The notes below the pieces were generated by a model that did not search any database, was not told the origin of the DNA, and saw only the letters and a program-made list of their open reading frames with translations. DNA of 64,000 nt, taken from the NCBI GenBank assembly GCA_945859605.1, contig OX243811.1, forward strand, positions 53,007,398 through 53,071,397, written 5' to 3'. Of the stretch, positions 22,648 to 38,204 are shown piece after piece; position 1 is the stretch's first letter; each line of letters starts with the position of its first letter. The DNA is from Lumbricus rubellus (Eukaryota > Annelida > Clitellata > Crassiclitellata > Lumbricidae). The position numbers and the translations under genes were made by a program.

Positions 22648-24370
22648 TCCCACTGTTATGTTATGTGTGTATATTATCAACGACGACGACGACGGCAATC
22701 ACCAGGTGGCGCTGTTCGTCGACACACATCAGGCGACATCTGACGGACGAAACCCGGAGTAATAATTGAACGACAAGAGAAGAAGTAAATAAATACTACA
22801 ACGATACATTGATACTATAATACTCGGCTACCTGCCTTGCAACTTCAAGAGGTGAAGGACTTCTTATCCGTCGTTAAAGAATCATTGAGATGTGTTATAG
22901 CGCCAAATGATCGTTCGATTGACTGATCTCGGGTGTGTGTGGGGGCGCGGTTCCGTCACTGGGAATGGGTAGAACCTGCATGAAGGAGATCTTCATGGGT
23001 AGAAACCTACTTGAATGAGTTCTTCATGGGTAGAAACCTGCGTGAAGGAGTTCTTCATGGGTAGAACCGTGTGTGAATGAGTTCTTGATTGGCAATGACG
23101 ACCCGATTAAATATATTTGCATAGCTCTTGTCCATTGACTGAATACATGCTAGCAATTAGACATAATTTTTATGTGGTCGTCGATCGAATTAAACAAACA
23201 CTGATCAGACATTACGTAGGCGGAAATTCGTGGAAAATAATAATATTGGAAATCAAAGGAAATTATTTTATTCCAAATTGACAGAAACTTTGGCAACGTT
23301 GTGGAAACTTGTGTAAAGGAGATGAATTGAAATGTGTGATTATTGTCATAATTTATTTTTATGTGTCTTTTGATCAAATATCGATATTGAAGAATCATAA
23401 TAGCGCTTTGAACTTTTTTAGAGCGTGAAACGACGACTATGGTGGGCCTACTATTGTACCTAGGCCTACATGTAGCCCAATAGTGTGTTCTGCAGTTCCT
23501 TCCTGCAGTAATTATTTGCTAACTTTACGATTTGAATACGAACATCAAGAGAATGTGAAATCAGTTTTCGCTGTGAATGGTCATTGTAAACTGTGAGCAA
23601 CTTCAGTTAAAAATTAATCTAATTGTAGATCTATTTCTGTCGAGTTTGTTCTCTTACAGTTGTACTGCAATATAATTATAATCCTGTAAGTTGTTGTATG
23701 ATACTTTTCGTGACATCATTATCCTCTGCTACGACAATGCTTCAAACCAGTTGACATCAGATACAATATCCATCGGCCAAGTACTTTGGATCAGCTACTG
23801 CTTCTTCGTGTATAGTTCTACCTGAGGCTTTCGGATTTTCATTAGAGCGTTACTTAACGGAATCAATCTCAGGCGTATACATGTGTGCCTACTGCGGTTG
23901 TTTCACCACTAATCCAATTCTGACCGACTCTAATCAGATGAGTGCTTCTGCAGACACAAAATCCAGACCTTCCATTAGCAATATGCTCACTCATGTTACA
24001 AGGTCTTGTTGCATAGGCGGCACATTAACTTCGTTGACTTAGCGTATACAGTTGCAGAAGCCGCACCTATGCTCAGACTACATTCGTGTGTTAGCCTATA
24101 TCAATTTATAATTCGCTAGTCATGGATGTATGGTCGTTTAATCAACTGTCCTGTGGCTTCTAGAATAGGACGACCTTATTCTAGCAAGACAAAGCACTGT
24201 CTGTTTTCACCGTAAACCCGCTCACAGCTTTGCTAAGAATTTGCCTATCTGGAAATAAGATGAGCGCAAAACTCTTTTTGTTTCGCTGGCCAATGAATAC
24301 TGACTGGTTCATTCAATTAGTATTGTTCTTATAATAGTCTAAGATTAAACTACGATGATATACGTTGCAC
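22648..24370. other. No gene seen; contains a short minisatellite
   Basis: Apart from the tandem repeat at 22960-23090, no supported feature was found in this stretch. Confidence 0.4.
22960..23090. repeat. Minisatellite, about 35-38 bp, four units
   Basis: Units contain ATGGGTAGAAACCT followed by TGAAGGAGTTCTTC or TGAATGAGTTCTTC. Four tandem copies diverge by a few bases each. Confidence 0.85.
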
Positions 24371-24570
24371 AGAAATCAGCAATAGGCTACCAGTGATTAA
24401 TAAAAGAAAGAGAGGAAGACCGAGACAGATGATGCTGGGGTGGATGATGACCAGGCTACAACGAACTGAAGGGAAAAGCACAGCGAAGAGAAGAATGGCG
24501 TTGTTGGAAGTTGAAACCTGCCGAGGGGCAGAGAACCTAAAGAAGAAGAAGAATAAACGAGTAGGCCTAA
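24370..24570 (+). pseudogene. Non-LTR retrotransposon C-terminal remnant
   Basis: A short plus frame includes KRKRGRPRQMMLGWM, typical of the basic tail after the reverse transcriptase in several non-LTR elements, and ends near a KKKKNK run. Related tails occur at 44294 and 62439. It is 5'-truncated and inactive. Confidence 0.55.
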
Positions 24571-25446
24571 GTCTTAGTCAAATAATATTCTGACTAACTG
24601 AATGGCTAGACGAAGGATGGGGAACTAAGCCTCATGTCTTTTAAATATTGGATTAAAAGCCAACAGTTAAACTTTGTGGGACACTAACAACGATCGAATC
24701 CAGTCGCAGAATAAATTGCCTGAAAATGACGATCCGTAGAAATTTAATTCTCCGATCATTTTTACCTTTTTATCCTTCATTAGTTTCCTATATACATAGC
24801 CATACATAAATGCAGCATTGCATTTATCGTGTATAATAATTATTCAGTGCAGATAAGTGACCCAGCTTGTGAAATGTGAAGTAATTAGATGGACTGTAGG
24901 CTAGACCTTCAATGTTCCAGCAACATGACTCTTCATCTGTGTTCTGAGGGACGAGCCTGAAAGATTGGCAATTATTGATATATGGACAGGATGCGCTTCC
25001 GTTGTACAGACATGCATGACAAGGACCTACTACTAAGTAAATAGGATAATTAGCGATGTTGTGTGCTCAATCATTTTATTATTCATGTAATTTGAACTGT
25101 ATGCAATTTTCTGGAGCATTAGCATCCGTCATATATTCATATAAGCTTACTGTAACAGTTGTCCAGTGTTCAAGTTGGCATCATCATCGTGTATGACACG
25201 TGCCACAAATTGAACTGCAAGTGAGTAAACAAGTGATCTTTCTTGGCGCGAGACAAATGTAGTTGCAAATAACAATGTAAATAAGTATGTAGAACAGGAA
25301 GTGAAATGACGTTTAGAAGCCCAATTGAAGCAATAGAACGTAAATTTAGCTTTCTTAACATAGCCTACTGTCATAGTCCCATTGAGAAACGTAAAAGCAT
25401 TCGCAGTGTCAAAAGAAATAATTTATTAAAAAATTATTTAAAATGT
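24571..25446. other. No gene seen
   Basis: AT-rich sequence without domains, splice-supported frames or clear repeats. Confidence 0.4.
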
Positions 25447-25454
25447 GCGAGTGG

Positions 25455-25619
25455 CATGGGCGGAGTTTGGTTTCCGTTCTTGGAGGGGCTAACCCCGAGT
25501 CTGGGCCTTCTTAGGGGGGCTAACTCCGAAAAAGGATACCATTTTCATGGTAAAAAAGTTGAATATGGGCCTTCTTGGGGGGACTTAGCCCCCCTAGCCC
25601 CTGATAAACTCCGCCCATG
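25455..25619. mobile_element. hAT-type MITE (165 bp)
   Basis: Inverted ends CATGGGCGGAGTTT and AAACTCCGCCCATG are flanked by an 8-bp duplication with one mismatch (GCGAGTGG at 25447, GCGAGAGG at 25620). Non-coding; the frame running through it is incidental. The CATGGGCG tip is shared with the MITE at 58335. Confidence 0.85.
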
Positions 25620-25627
25620 GCGAGAGG

Positions 25628-27536
25628 GAGCATTTTCTTCCACATATTATGATTTCCCTGGTTTCTGGGAGGTCATGAATGATTTCATTCCTTGAGGTGC
25701 AATTCTTTATGTTGGCGGGCTCAGTATCCAGGATAGCAAAGGATGCGAATGACGAATGTTATTTGTAAATTGAAAAACAATACTGGACAGTGAGTTAGTG
25801 TATGCTCTTTAAAATATCCCAGTCATGATTGTAGCAGGTCTACATGTATAAAATTGTAGTCTATATGCTGATATGTTTATAGGCCTAGGTACCAGTAACT
25901 CAATAAGAGATGAGGTCGATTCAATTCTCCCTGTCAGTTGAATTGATGACGTCCAAACACAGCAATTAATCTAATTATAGTTTATTGTTCCAATGGTTCT
26001 CAAACTGCCATAAAATTAAAAAGGCGCGACAGGTCTAAACAATTATAGTATCATATATACAATTTAATACAAGTTATATAGTTTTATGTGACAACGAACT
26101 GAAAATATGTAAACTATGTTTCTGAATAATGAAGACTGATTTTCGCAAAGAATTTGATGGCATTGCAACATATGCAATTACAACACGTCCAGTCTGTGAG
26201 TTGACTGACACACTAGTTACGAAGGTAGTTTTTTTTATCAGGGCTGCACATAGAGGTGTATAATTTATTGTTACACCTTATACCAGCTCTAGAATTTGAT
26301 GTCAATAAAATGAATGGATCATCTCCAGAAGTACCGCTACGAAGGTAGATTAGTAGATTACGATGTTGAATCGAATATAAATAAATTTGGCAGAAGTCAT
26401 TTGCAGGCGAGGCGAGGGGTTGGCTATAGGAGGCGAAGTCAATCGAGTCGATTTTCAGACATGGTATAGCCCGAAGTTTAAACCTTATCCGGTTTACTCA
26501 GACAATAATTGACTGAACGCACGCTCTCATTAGGCCTGTCATTCTTGTGTAATGTAGCGTAGCCTAACATTAATTTGATGTAATGTAATGTCATACAATG
26601 TCAACTCAAATCATTTTTCATGTGATTTATAGGCCTGAACAGATGCATTAAATCGATTATGAGGTTTGTGAGTCTAAATCATTATGTCTGGCTTCGGATA
26701 TCTGTAGGCAGTGTAGGCTACTATTAGACTTCTTGCGAAAGCAACACAACGGGTAACAAAAAATTAACGAAAGGCACTCTGGCCTACGTGTGTCAATGTG
26801 TGCAACTGTGCATTTGTCAATTATAATCTAAAGTTTTCTCTGCAAATAGTTAATCATTGAACACAAACGGCTATAAAAGTTTAGTATAAGATCGGCCTAA
26901 ACAACAGAAAGAGTGAAAAACAAATCTGAACGTGAGACAGAAGTCATAAAACGGTTTTCCATCGATACGTTTTCTAATAAGAGACGAACATATCCTCTGG
27001 TGGACGATGTTGATTTCAGTGGGCGACTATTGTCTGTGTTTCGATTGTCTGTCTCGTTTGATGACATCTCCAGCAACATGATACCGAACGAACGATCGTA
27101 GGACATGGACCGAGAGTTTGAACAGTGCCAACGGGTGTCCACTGTAACTGCCCGGTTTTATTCTTCTGTAATCAAACAAACTCACCTTTACATCTGTATC
27201 TTATCGTTTGATACAATGAAAACACGATTGTTCTGCGCTTTCCAAAGCCGTACGCACATATTATAATACAGTACCATTCAATGCAATATGATGGCTTTGG
27301 AAAGAGTAGGCCTATGCTAAGCACGCCAAAAAATCCGTAGATTTTCCAGACTAGTAATTTTCTTTATCTGGTTTCTGCTAAATTCTGCATTTAGTTTTGA
27401 ATATCAACTTAACCACTTTTGACTAGACATATTTAACCGCAGTTATTTATGCGCGTGTGACGGTTATTTCACTTTATATCCTTGCTTTTTGTCACTTTTT
27501 TCAAATGTAATTTGAGGCGCCACCTCACCAGTTGTT
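25628..27536. other. No gene seen; presumed 3' flank of the metalloprotease gene
   Basis: No supported coding exon was found. A minus-strand AATAAA at 27162-27157 lies about 375 nt beyond the metalloprotease stop and may be its polyadenylation signal. Open frames at 26897-27142 are unsupported. Confidence 0.35.
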
Positions 27537-30500
27537 TCAGACAGAACGTGGAATCGTGGATCCTAAAAATTAGGCTACTCTAGAACTCTGGCTTTTCTTA
27601 GCCACATTCGTAAAAATTAGACTTTAATTAGCACAACAATTCATGAGCGATGGGTGATTATTTTAATTTTTAATCATGAATAAGATATTCTACCAATGCT
27701 TTTGTGATTGGATTTTAAAGAATTCTTACCCGAATCGCCAACTTCAGCGGCGGCTGTTTTGAATTTTTTGCAGCCGTTGCAACATAGGCTCTTAGTGTTG
27801 CCTTGGTTGCAAAGCTGAGCCGTCAGGGTCATCGTAGCGCACCATGGCGCTTTGTCGCCATATTCACAGCCTAAGAATAGATTAATCAGAGTTTGTTGTG
27901 ATTCATGTATGCGAGCAAGTGAACAGTTGCTTGATCCTTAGATCTAGACTGCCGAAATAAGTGCTTCATAGATGGCTATAGCCTACATGTGTAGAATAAA
28001 ATAAAATGCAATAGGCCTATAATATATACCATACATGCATGTCTATTGATTCACCGGAAGTCCAACATAATATTATTCAAGCACAGTTTCAAAAACACTA
28101 CGAGGAGTGAACTCTAAAACGAATCCATGGGAAGTTACGTCCTATAGCCTACAAAATTTTAGTTGCATAAACTATGACGTGCTGATGAGCAAGGGCAACA
28201 AACCAATAGGGCTAATTGCGAAATTGGGCTGTAAAATAAATGAAATTTTCTCATTGAATTGGCAATTTAATTTGTTTGTTCTTTATCAAATTGAATGCGG
28301 CCTAAAACATTGAAATTTATAACAACGAACTGACTCGACTTGTCTTAGCCAAAGATTCGATTTTCTTTTGTATCCAACTAAATGCGAACAAAAGAGATTT
28401 TTAGTCACCTGGATTGTTTTGAGAGAACTTCTTGCATGCCTCACAGCAGGTCTTAGCCGATTCGTAGCAGGCACTGGCAGTTGTTGTGGCGCACCAAGCG
28501 GCCCTGTCTCCATATTCGCAGCCTACAAGGCTGCCCTTAACCTTAGCGCAGCTTTCGCAACAGGTCTTAGCAAATGCCGGATCGTAGCAGAACGACTTGG
28601 CGGCTCTCGTTTTGCAGAATTTTGGATCTCTGTCACCGAACTCACAGCCTAAAAATTACACAACTTTCGAGAATTTGCGATGTTTATATAAAAAATCACT
28701 ATTTTCTAAAAGAATTAGGCCTATTTAATAATTTTCCCCAAAACTCTGGTTACTATCTGGTCAAAGAAAACCTATTCAAATCACCTAAAATATATAATAT
28801 ATCGATGACTGAATTAATAATGAGTGGATAATATGAGATTTGCTGACCAGACGCCAGTAGTTGAATTACGGGTACTTGCATGTAGTCCATGCATGCGACC
28901 AACCGTCGAGCAGCGACGTCGGTGATTGACACATGTCGCTAGGCCTGTACGTGAGTCAACAACTACATACGCAATTGTATGTATACCGTACTATTTTCCA
29001 AACTTATACCTACTTTACATCTAAAACTATTGAAAGTCCAATTTATTGCAATGTGTAAACGTGTGTCTTACAGACATTGAGGTTTTAACCGATGTATATA
29101 AATCTATATAATCTACATGATTATAGGCCTACATATTGTACACATCAGTAGAAGTAAGCTTATAATGTGCGTGTATGTTTGTAATTATTATAGTGTGAAT
29201 TTCTCGGAGTCATAGAAAAGCCTTGCCAGAGAAACTATTTCATTCACTGGCAATTTCGTTCCAACGATTTGATGCAGCATGAGCGGATGAAGAAATTCTG
29301 CATGTGCGCTTTTATATGTTTTCTTGCGAGTAGGCTATGCTTGCATGTGTGTGTGTGTGTGTGTGTCTGTGTGTGTCTGTGTGTGTACTGTATGTGTGTG
29401 CACTGTGCACTGTGCAGCACAAAAATACGTTGCATAACTAAGATTGGAATCCGCTGGAACGACCTATAGGCCTACCTCTCGTAACCGACCAAAAAGATAT
29501 GACGTATAGCCAACATGTGATCTCTGCATTGTTTGTTTATCGAGGACATTTCTCATTCATTCATTCATTCATTCATTCAATGAATTTGTATAGCGCGTCT
29601 TCAAATGAACTGAACTTATAACTTGTAATTTTTAATCGATAGTGGGCTGTGACATCATTTGGGTATAATATACTCACAAGCCGCGACGCTAAACAAACTT
29701 CTTGCTAAAGTTACAATAGCCTAATTGTCTCTACAATCAAATAATATTACATTACCGACTGGCTTCGTTTTGTCACGGATTTTGGCGCATGTGTCACAGC
29801 AATCGAGAGTTACCCAGGGTTCATAGCAGCGGTACTTCTGCTGTTTCCCCATCTCAGCACACGGCATTTGATTCTCGACATCCAAGCCAACAGTTCCTTT
29901 TAAGTCGCCGTAAACGCAAGTGTCTGATGAAGAACAGAAGAATAATTAACGCACAAATGGCATCGTAACAAAAGTGAGAATGATCATGATTGTGAACATC
30001 GTAAAACTCTATGGCCAGTCGAAGACATGAATTTCAATTGATCAATCTAGATGTATACAGCGCCAGCTAGTCATCCTAGATCTACTCAGTATCGCTTCCT
30101 ACCCAGGCCAGGCGGCAAAGAGCAGTAGTGTTGTGGAGCTGCCGGAGGAAGCCAGTTCCAATTTACTAGGGTATTATCAGAAAATGCGCGGCAGCCCTGT
30201 AGGGAGGATAAATCCACATGTAATAGGTTCACCTACATGTATTTCGCAATGCAGAAATTGTCCAAATCTTACGAAAATATTGACGTGAAAGCATTAGGCC
30301 TACACGTATTTTCGAAGGGAAGAGCAAGAGTGCAATTCTACTTGTAGAATAAAGAGTAGGCATATATAATCTATGTTTCTTTGATTCTTACCAGGTGCAT
30401 CCGGTGCTTTGCTGTCCGCAACACACTTGCCGTTCATGCACCACTTTTTCTTTCCACATGTAGTTCCGTCGAAGGCACGCTGTTCGGCGTTCGTGTTGCA

Positions 30501-33500
30501 TTGCTTCTTATCGGCCATAAAACAATACATCAGCTCGCAAATCTTGCCGTCGTACGTACCTCCCTGCGTACAGTGAAAACGTTTTTGTTGCATAACTCAG
30601 TAACAAACACTGCTGAATATAATTTAGAATTCATCTGAGAACATCTAACGTTAAGACTTAAAATGAGCGTAAACTCTGCGTATAGTATAATTCATGATTC
30701 GTTTTAGTCTCGGATGAGTGAATGCTGATAGCTAGCCTAACTTTAGACTCAGACTATAATTGTGCCTATGGCAACAGCTTCATTCATTGCATAAAATGAC
30801 TTTGAAATCGCCTAACAAATTGAAAGGGTTGATTTGTGCATCAAGTTGTTTCAAAGTAAATCAATTCGATTTACTGAAAAATTAAAATAAAATGACTATT
30901 TTTTCAACACTTGAGTGCTATTATTCACACCTGTAGCAAATACCCAACCGTCACATCCTCATTAGCCTGATATCTAGACCTACATTTGAAGACCTGTCTG
31001 TCTTTTGATGAAGATTCTGGACGGAATCTCCATATAATATCTGATTGGCAGCTTACTTTATGCGAACATCGACTAATGCTTCTGTGTATTAATTTTGAAA
31101 GAGGGTGTAATAGATACAAAAAGAAGAGGTTGTTAGTTCAGAAAAATGACGAACAGACAAAGTTCTATACTCTTACAGCACAGTAGTAGGAATCTGCTCC
31201 GTTGACGTTTTGACATTGAAGGTCAGCGGAATATTGATTTCCAGGCAATGGTTTGAAGTTTGGAGGAACGTTGACGGTCGCAGTGGGAGAAGTATTCAGC
31301 AGACAATTATCTTTCCTATTGCAGTCGCAAACGCAAATAAATGGATTACCAAACATCAGTCTTTAAATCAATGCATTGAACAGTCTCAATACTATGAAAT
31401 TCAATAAATCATTTATATATTACTGATTTTACTTCCGAATGTGTTACCAGGAAATGTTTTCACTGTTCATGTGTGTATGCTCGTACTAATCGCTAAGCAA
31501 TGTAGGTTATAGGCCTATGCATGTACACGCATTGGTCGACAGGATACAATCGATTCATCGGCTGGCACCAGACGGAGCATTGCAAATGAAAAATATTCTT
31601 TTATGCTTTAAAGAGTTTTCAAGAGATATCGATTCAAACATAAAATGTGAACAGAAATTCATTCAGATCAAGAAGAACTGATAGCTAGTAAATGTTGTCA
31701 TAAACACTAATGTCGATGAATAGATTTCAAACCATCTGGCAGAGTTACTGTTGAAAGATGTTGCATCTGGTTGGTATTTGGTCGTGACTTACGCCGGTAT
31801 TGATCCGAGGTACTTTCGAAAGTATGCGACAGAGCAGCTGGAGAATTTGAATGGATTTACGAAGTTCGTGCTGTCGAGTACGCGAGGAGCGGACGCCATC
31901 ACAAACTGATCTTTACCGTTGCAGCCGTTTGCAGGTCCATCATGCTGAGCTCCAAGACTGACGCACAACACCAATGTTCAAGAATGCGTTTCGTAACAAG
32001 CCATTATTACGCAGATCTAATTAGATAAATAATATAATTTATTGTTTATAGTGTAGGAAATCGTAATGTTGAGAAGCACGTAGGCCTATCTGTTGCTGAA
32101 CATAATGCACTTAAACAACACCATCATAATCAATTTAGAAGCTTGTCCATGCAGGAATAGAGTAGATCTGTAGAACCGAGCTTTAATATCAAGAGCGCAG
32201 AATTCATTGTGTCACCCTTTAACCAAGTGTTTTCATGACCATGCAGATGACAACGTTATTCTACTTCGCATTGTCTCTACTAGATAGATCTATTGTGAAG
32301 TGCTACTACTCACTTGTGACCCAACTCATGTGCTGCAGTCTGGATACTCGAGTAGACCCCGTGTTCACGGTTGATTGACGCGGCCAGTGCGCGAGGTTTG
32401 TTCAGTTTGCAAATTCCCTGAATTTCTGCCAAACCTGTTGTTAAAATAATTAACAAGAATTCTCAACATCTCCTAATGTTCTAACTATTATACCGTAGCA
32501 CCATGCTCTCTCCTCGGCTTAACTCCCCGAATTTTGACCAGCTACCGCTACAGGATCAGATAAAAAAAAGAACCTGGCTAATAGCGTACATTTAGGCCTG
32601 CTTGATTTTATTTAAACGCTAGTTGTTAAACTGGTTTGCGTTACGTGGCTTTTGGGTAACGCTGAGAAATTTCGACTATTTACATCACAATTGCTTTGCG
32701 CACTTAGGCCTACCAATCTCTGTATACAGCATTAGCATAAGACAGCTAGGCTACGTAAGTCTCTGATACGTATTTGTCTTCAGTCACACAGGTTCTTGGT
32801 GTGAGCAACACAGTTACCCGTATAATCAGTATGAGAATTTTAGAAGATTAATTGGACGGTCAGACGTTGACTTAGCCTATGTGGTGTTGAGATGTGTGTG
32901 CAATTGTGCGACCTAAGAAAGACTAAGAGATTGAACCCCACTCTAAACTCCCGGCAATTCTCACCCTGGCTTATACGCATTATCATACAAAGCTTTGATG
33001 TCAAAATGACTTTCTAACATTATCCAAAGGCATGCTTTGAAATAGTAAGAGACAATCGGGGCCATCTGACGATTGACTCTGACATCAACTACCAAGACTT
33101 AGCCTCTAACCTCACTTTGGCGGACAGATCTTCAGAACACTGACCTGATTATTATTGCTTGGTTCTGCTTTGCCACCATCGGCTGATGCCGTCGGCGCAA
33201 AAGAAATTACCAATTACAATACAGATAGGGCCTACTCTCTTCTGATGCACGTTAGGAGTTACCTGATTTGGAACTTGGCGAACCGTCATCTTTGTAGTCG
33301 CCGTCAAACAGATTGTTGCTGGAACAGAAAAAGGATGACTACACAGCGTATAGGATAGGTCTATATCTAACAAAGAATGTCGTTAAATTGTCGCAGTTGA
33401 TTAGTTCTACGAAAGACCATCTTCCAATTGGTATGTACAAGCGTTTCAAGCAGTAGGCTTAGGCTACAATATGCAGTTCAATACAGTTAAATGCAGCTGA

Positions 33501-36500
33501 GTTTATTTGAACGTGACTCTTGCAACAAAGTTTCAGAGATGCACATAATATATTTGGGTACGAATACGACATACATGTATACTAGCGCCTTGGAGAATAG
33601 TTACACAAGACTAGTGCTGTGAAAATTCATTAACGAGTAGGCCTACACTCAGCCAAAGTGCCAAACTGTCAGAAAAACTGTTAATGTATCCTAAAAAATA
33701 AACCTGTACAGTGTTGTACACCGATAATACTCAGAGACACATAAGAATCTCTACTCTGTGTTCTTTGTTCGATTTTAAATTGCTTATGCACAGTAGGCCT
33801 ACGTCTAATCATAATTGCTTTAGGACGCAGATTTTAAATTCAAGACAGGTCATGGTGAAACCTAGCATTACATGAATCCGTACATCAATCCACCTTACCC
33901 TGAAAAGAGAGTGGCCTGATCGAAGGTGATACCGAGCTTAGGCATGGCCTGTGGGATCCAAGCTTCAAAAATATCGAGTCCCTTGTACATGTTGCTGAAT
34001 CCGCGATTTTTGTAGACGACCTTTACTCCCGAACGCTCCGTCCAATCAGAATCGGCCGCAGTCTGAGTACAGAAAGATATTTAGAAAAGTAACCAAGTCC
34101 AGTCAGTGATCTTTACAATTCATATAGCGCCTTCATGTATATAGATCTATATTCTAAGAGATTAGGGCAGTGTATAAAAAATCGTAGAATTCACTCTGGT
34201 CATTAAGCATAGATTCTCGGCTTTATATCGTTGGCTTGCTGCAGTCTAACGACACTACCGCTTCAAAGAAGATAAATGTTACCCTCCTTTCTTATGTAGG
34301 CTTGAGACTGGCACTGGCAGAGTGCAACCAGTGGCGGAGTTTGGCTTATCGTGGATCCAGTAAGGTATATTTTGTGGATGTATCACCATTAGGCCCTAAG
34401 ACCTGCTAGGTGCTAGCAGCAAAGGCGATAAACAGTGACTGCTTATGTTTGGTGCAAACACATTCGGTTCACAGCGTTTAAATAAGAACCTGAGTGATAT
34501 ATTCTTTATGAATCTTGTTAACTGAAAAATTCTCCTAATTAGACAGAATTATAGATAATAGATAATAGAAAATAATAAATAACAGATAAATAGATATTAT
34601 ATAATATATAATAGATAATGCATAATAGATAAATCACAATAGATAACATATAATAGATAATATAGAAGAGATAATAAGCTAGATAATGGGTAGGCCTTAA
34701 TAAAAATAATAGTTAGGCTATAAATACCGTTGCCACGTAATAGCCAACAAGACGAACGTTAATCGAGAAATCGGATTCCTTGATATTCGCGTAGCGCAAG
34801 TCAACCTGAAAGCAATAAGTTAAAAGTGTTTTAGTAATAGTAGGGCCTATTAACTCTTCCAATAATTTATACAATTATACGGTACTTAATATTAACATCG
34901 TGCAAAAAAGCTACACTGTGTGTTCAATGAATGGGTTCATGTTGCTCTTAGGACTTCGTACTATAACTATAGTTGATTGATATTTCGCCTTGCTTCCTCA
35001 TCATTAATTTGCCTTCCTTTCTAAAGTCAGATAAACTTGAGTCTTTAACGCAACAGAAGAAGAACATACATGTAAACCAATATAGACCTGCAATCTTCGA
35101 AAACAAGACATCGTGATTCACAATAATATGGCGTCATGATATTTCCATAAAACAGATTTAAAAAACTACAGCTTCCTAACTCAATGAAAGTCATGTAGGC
35201 CACGTAGACCTTGAAGGAGCAATGTCCCATTTAGAACTGAAGGTGACATTGCCAACATTCTGCCATCTGAGTGCTATAGAAACGTGTTGTCATCTTACCC
35301 CGCTAATGACATGTGCGAAGTAATACTGTAGGTTCTGGATGGCGTCCTTTTTCTTAGAGGCCTCATCAGATGCTTTGCTGACCCTGTACCACCTTCGTGC
35401 AACATAAAATTAATATACGACATGGTTATGATCTGATGACTAGATCTATGTTAAGATCATATTTATTGTGCTCTCATCACGTATAGACTTGTGATTTATT
35501 TATACCATTGGATTGCGCTTGGGCTTCGCCAATGATAGCGTATAAATTGTATGATTTCATGACCTTAAGGCCATCATTCTCATGTCACTCGATATTATCT
35601 CACCATCAGTTTCTGACATCTATGATCACGGTGATAGTAAGTAAGTATGTTGGTAAGGAAGTAAGTAAATGCAATTCTTTATTGACCAAAATGCTAATCG
35701 TACTTTGGTAGGCTATGTACAAGCTTCTAAAAGGCACAGGTTTAAACAGCATTTAATCCTACATGTAACAATGTTTTGCAAATCAGGCTTTCGGTTGGGA
35801 GTAGGCTAGGTGGTCATGGATATGCAGTCTGCAGACGTTCAATCCCAAACTGCTCAGTGATAAAGTAACACTTTTATATAAAGCGAAGTTGATATTACAC
35901 ATACAAAATTATGGAAGATATAATCATAGGCCTACTTTATTTCGCACAAAACAGAATAAAGAAGGTAATCGAGTACCATAAAACAAAAAAATTGCAAAAA
36001 GCAGATTTGCATTTTGATTGTGAGCATTGACAATTTTTCAGTTAAATGTGGCTATTTTTTCACATTAAGATAAACCATCACTCCTTTTGCTTGTATGCCA
36101 TCTTGTTCAGTGTTCACCGATTGTTACATAAATATTTTTTGTACGTTAACTGGTTCTTACGTTTGTGTAGTAACATTTACCTCTGGTACAAAGCGTAGTC
36201 GAGAACCAGAAGCATGTCGACCACGTATTTCTGATTTCCAGCGCGAGGTTCTAAGTATTCTTCCAGTTCCAATCGCCTCTTATGAGGATCGCCATTTAGT
36301 GATTCTACGGCAATAAAAAGTCATTGCTCTGAGTTTTGATGCAGTGCTATACAGAGAGAATATTGCTGACGACGGGTCCACATGAATCCCGTAGGCCTAC
36401 GGGACCATAATATTTCTAAATAGAGCCACTGGTAGAACCTACACGCATAGCTCACATAAGCTCGCATAACACGTTCATGGGATCATAGGAATGAGCTGCA

Positions 36501-38165
36501 GTGTTGTCTGTATTGTTGCTTTGATTAATATCAAGAGTTTTTAGTGTTTAGTGTAACCATGCTCCTGCCATTTTTATCACCATTTCGGTTCCCCATTGCT
36601 TACAACTATTCTGTATAAATCTACGCTTTAAAATTATACGATTTTTTTCTTTTTTGGTATCTTTTATACCCTATCATAGCCTACACGCCATTGACACAAC
36701 TAGTCGCAGAGTATGACGCGTACGCGTGTCATTCGCTAATAACAACTTGCTTACTCGGAAATTGTCAAGGCTCAAATCATTATTGATATCGCATACTTGT
36801 CGCTTTCGATGTGCTTAATTGCAAAATAATGGACATTAAATCTCGAGTATAGACAATGATGATTCATGTCTAAAAGTCAATGATGATTCATGTCTAAAAG
36901 TCAATGATGATTCATGTCTCAAAATAACAGCAAAAATATTATGAACGTCCTTTATGGCTCATAAAACTTCAGCTGATGATGATTCACTTGACCTTAGGTC
37001 AGCACACCACACAAAGACAAGTTTTAATTTGCATCAACAATGAAGTCATGCTTGAGTGAGCTGCTATTCTTATTCACAGAGCATCTAGAAAGACATACAC
37101 AGATATAGTCATATTAGGCATAATGAGATGCAGCCTATCTGACTAAACAATTGTAAGAATATAAGCTACATAATTACATAAGCCTACAGTACACGTATTC
37201 GTGTATTCAAGTAGCCTGTAGCCTACATTGTCTATATAATATGCACGAATGTAGGCTATGGTCTATTCCAGTAAGCGTACGTTGATGTGCCTATAAATAC
37301 ACAATTGCACATGCGTATAAATATTGCACATAAATACACAGTCGTATTAATTCAACCCCGCCACTGTTCACACTCTCGCAGTGTCAGTCCCAAGCCTGGA
37401 TAAAAGAGGAGGGCAATGCTAATTTTATCACTCAGTGTCGTTAAACTGAAACTACTACTACTAGGCTCACTACAGTGACTACACAGTCGTATTAACGACG
37501 TGAAACTTTAATTAAACACAGTTTTGAAAGTCTAAAACGAACCGTAAAGATCTTCGAAGTCCAATTCTGCTCTTTCCGTCGACATAAGATGTTCGGTTCC
37601 GTGTATATTTACGAGCAAATCGTCAGCGTTTGCTGATCTCTGGCGATTTCCGGAGACTGGTTCAACAACGTAATGTATTCCACCGAATGCTAAGGTACCT
37701 CGCTATTGAGACATATGCAATCAATTAATGCGGAGGTTTGGCAAAAAGTTGCGTCGAAATAAATGTTTTTTATAGTGATAATTATTGCCTTTTCATTTCT
37801 GTATAAGAAATTCATATAATTATGATCCCTTTTATCAAGCAGATATTGTATATTCCGGTTACATTCTTAGGCAAAATAAAATGGTGAAGGCAGAGAAACC
37901 AACGTTATAAGGAAAACTCAACCCATTATAGTTGGGACAGATTTCCACAGCAGAAAATATCCATCAAACAATTATTCGAGTCTGATAATCACTCGGCATT
38001 AACCAATTCAACCTCACTGTTTCAAGCTGAGGAACATCACTAGATAGACAAAATAAATAAAATAAATAAAATAAATAAAATAAATAAAGAAAATGCCCTG
38101 TACAACGATGTCGTCTGTTTTAGTTGAAAATACAGAACTTGTAATAAACGAATTGATTGACTGGC

Positions 38166-38204
<39 letters not shown>

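Noticed and set aside
25306..25695. 129-codon plus frame
   Set aside because: Runs through a MITE with target duplication; no domain.
34327..37369. CAGTGGCGGAG at 34327 and GCCCACTG-like GCCACTG at 37369 as ends of one hAT element
   Set aside because: Flanks do not duplicate, and the interval contains metalloprotease exons.
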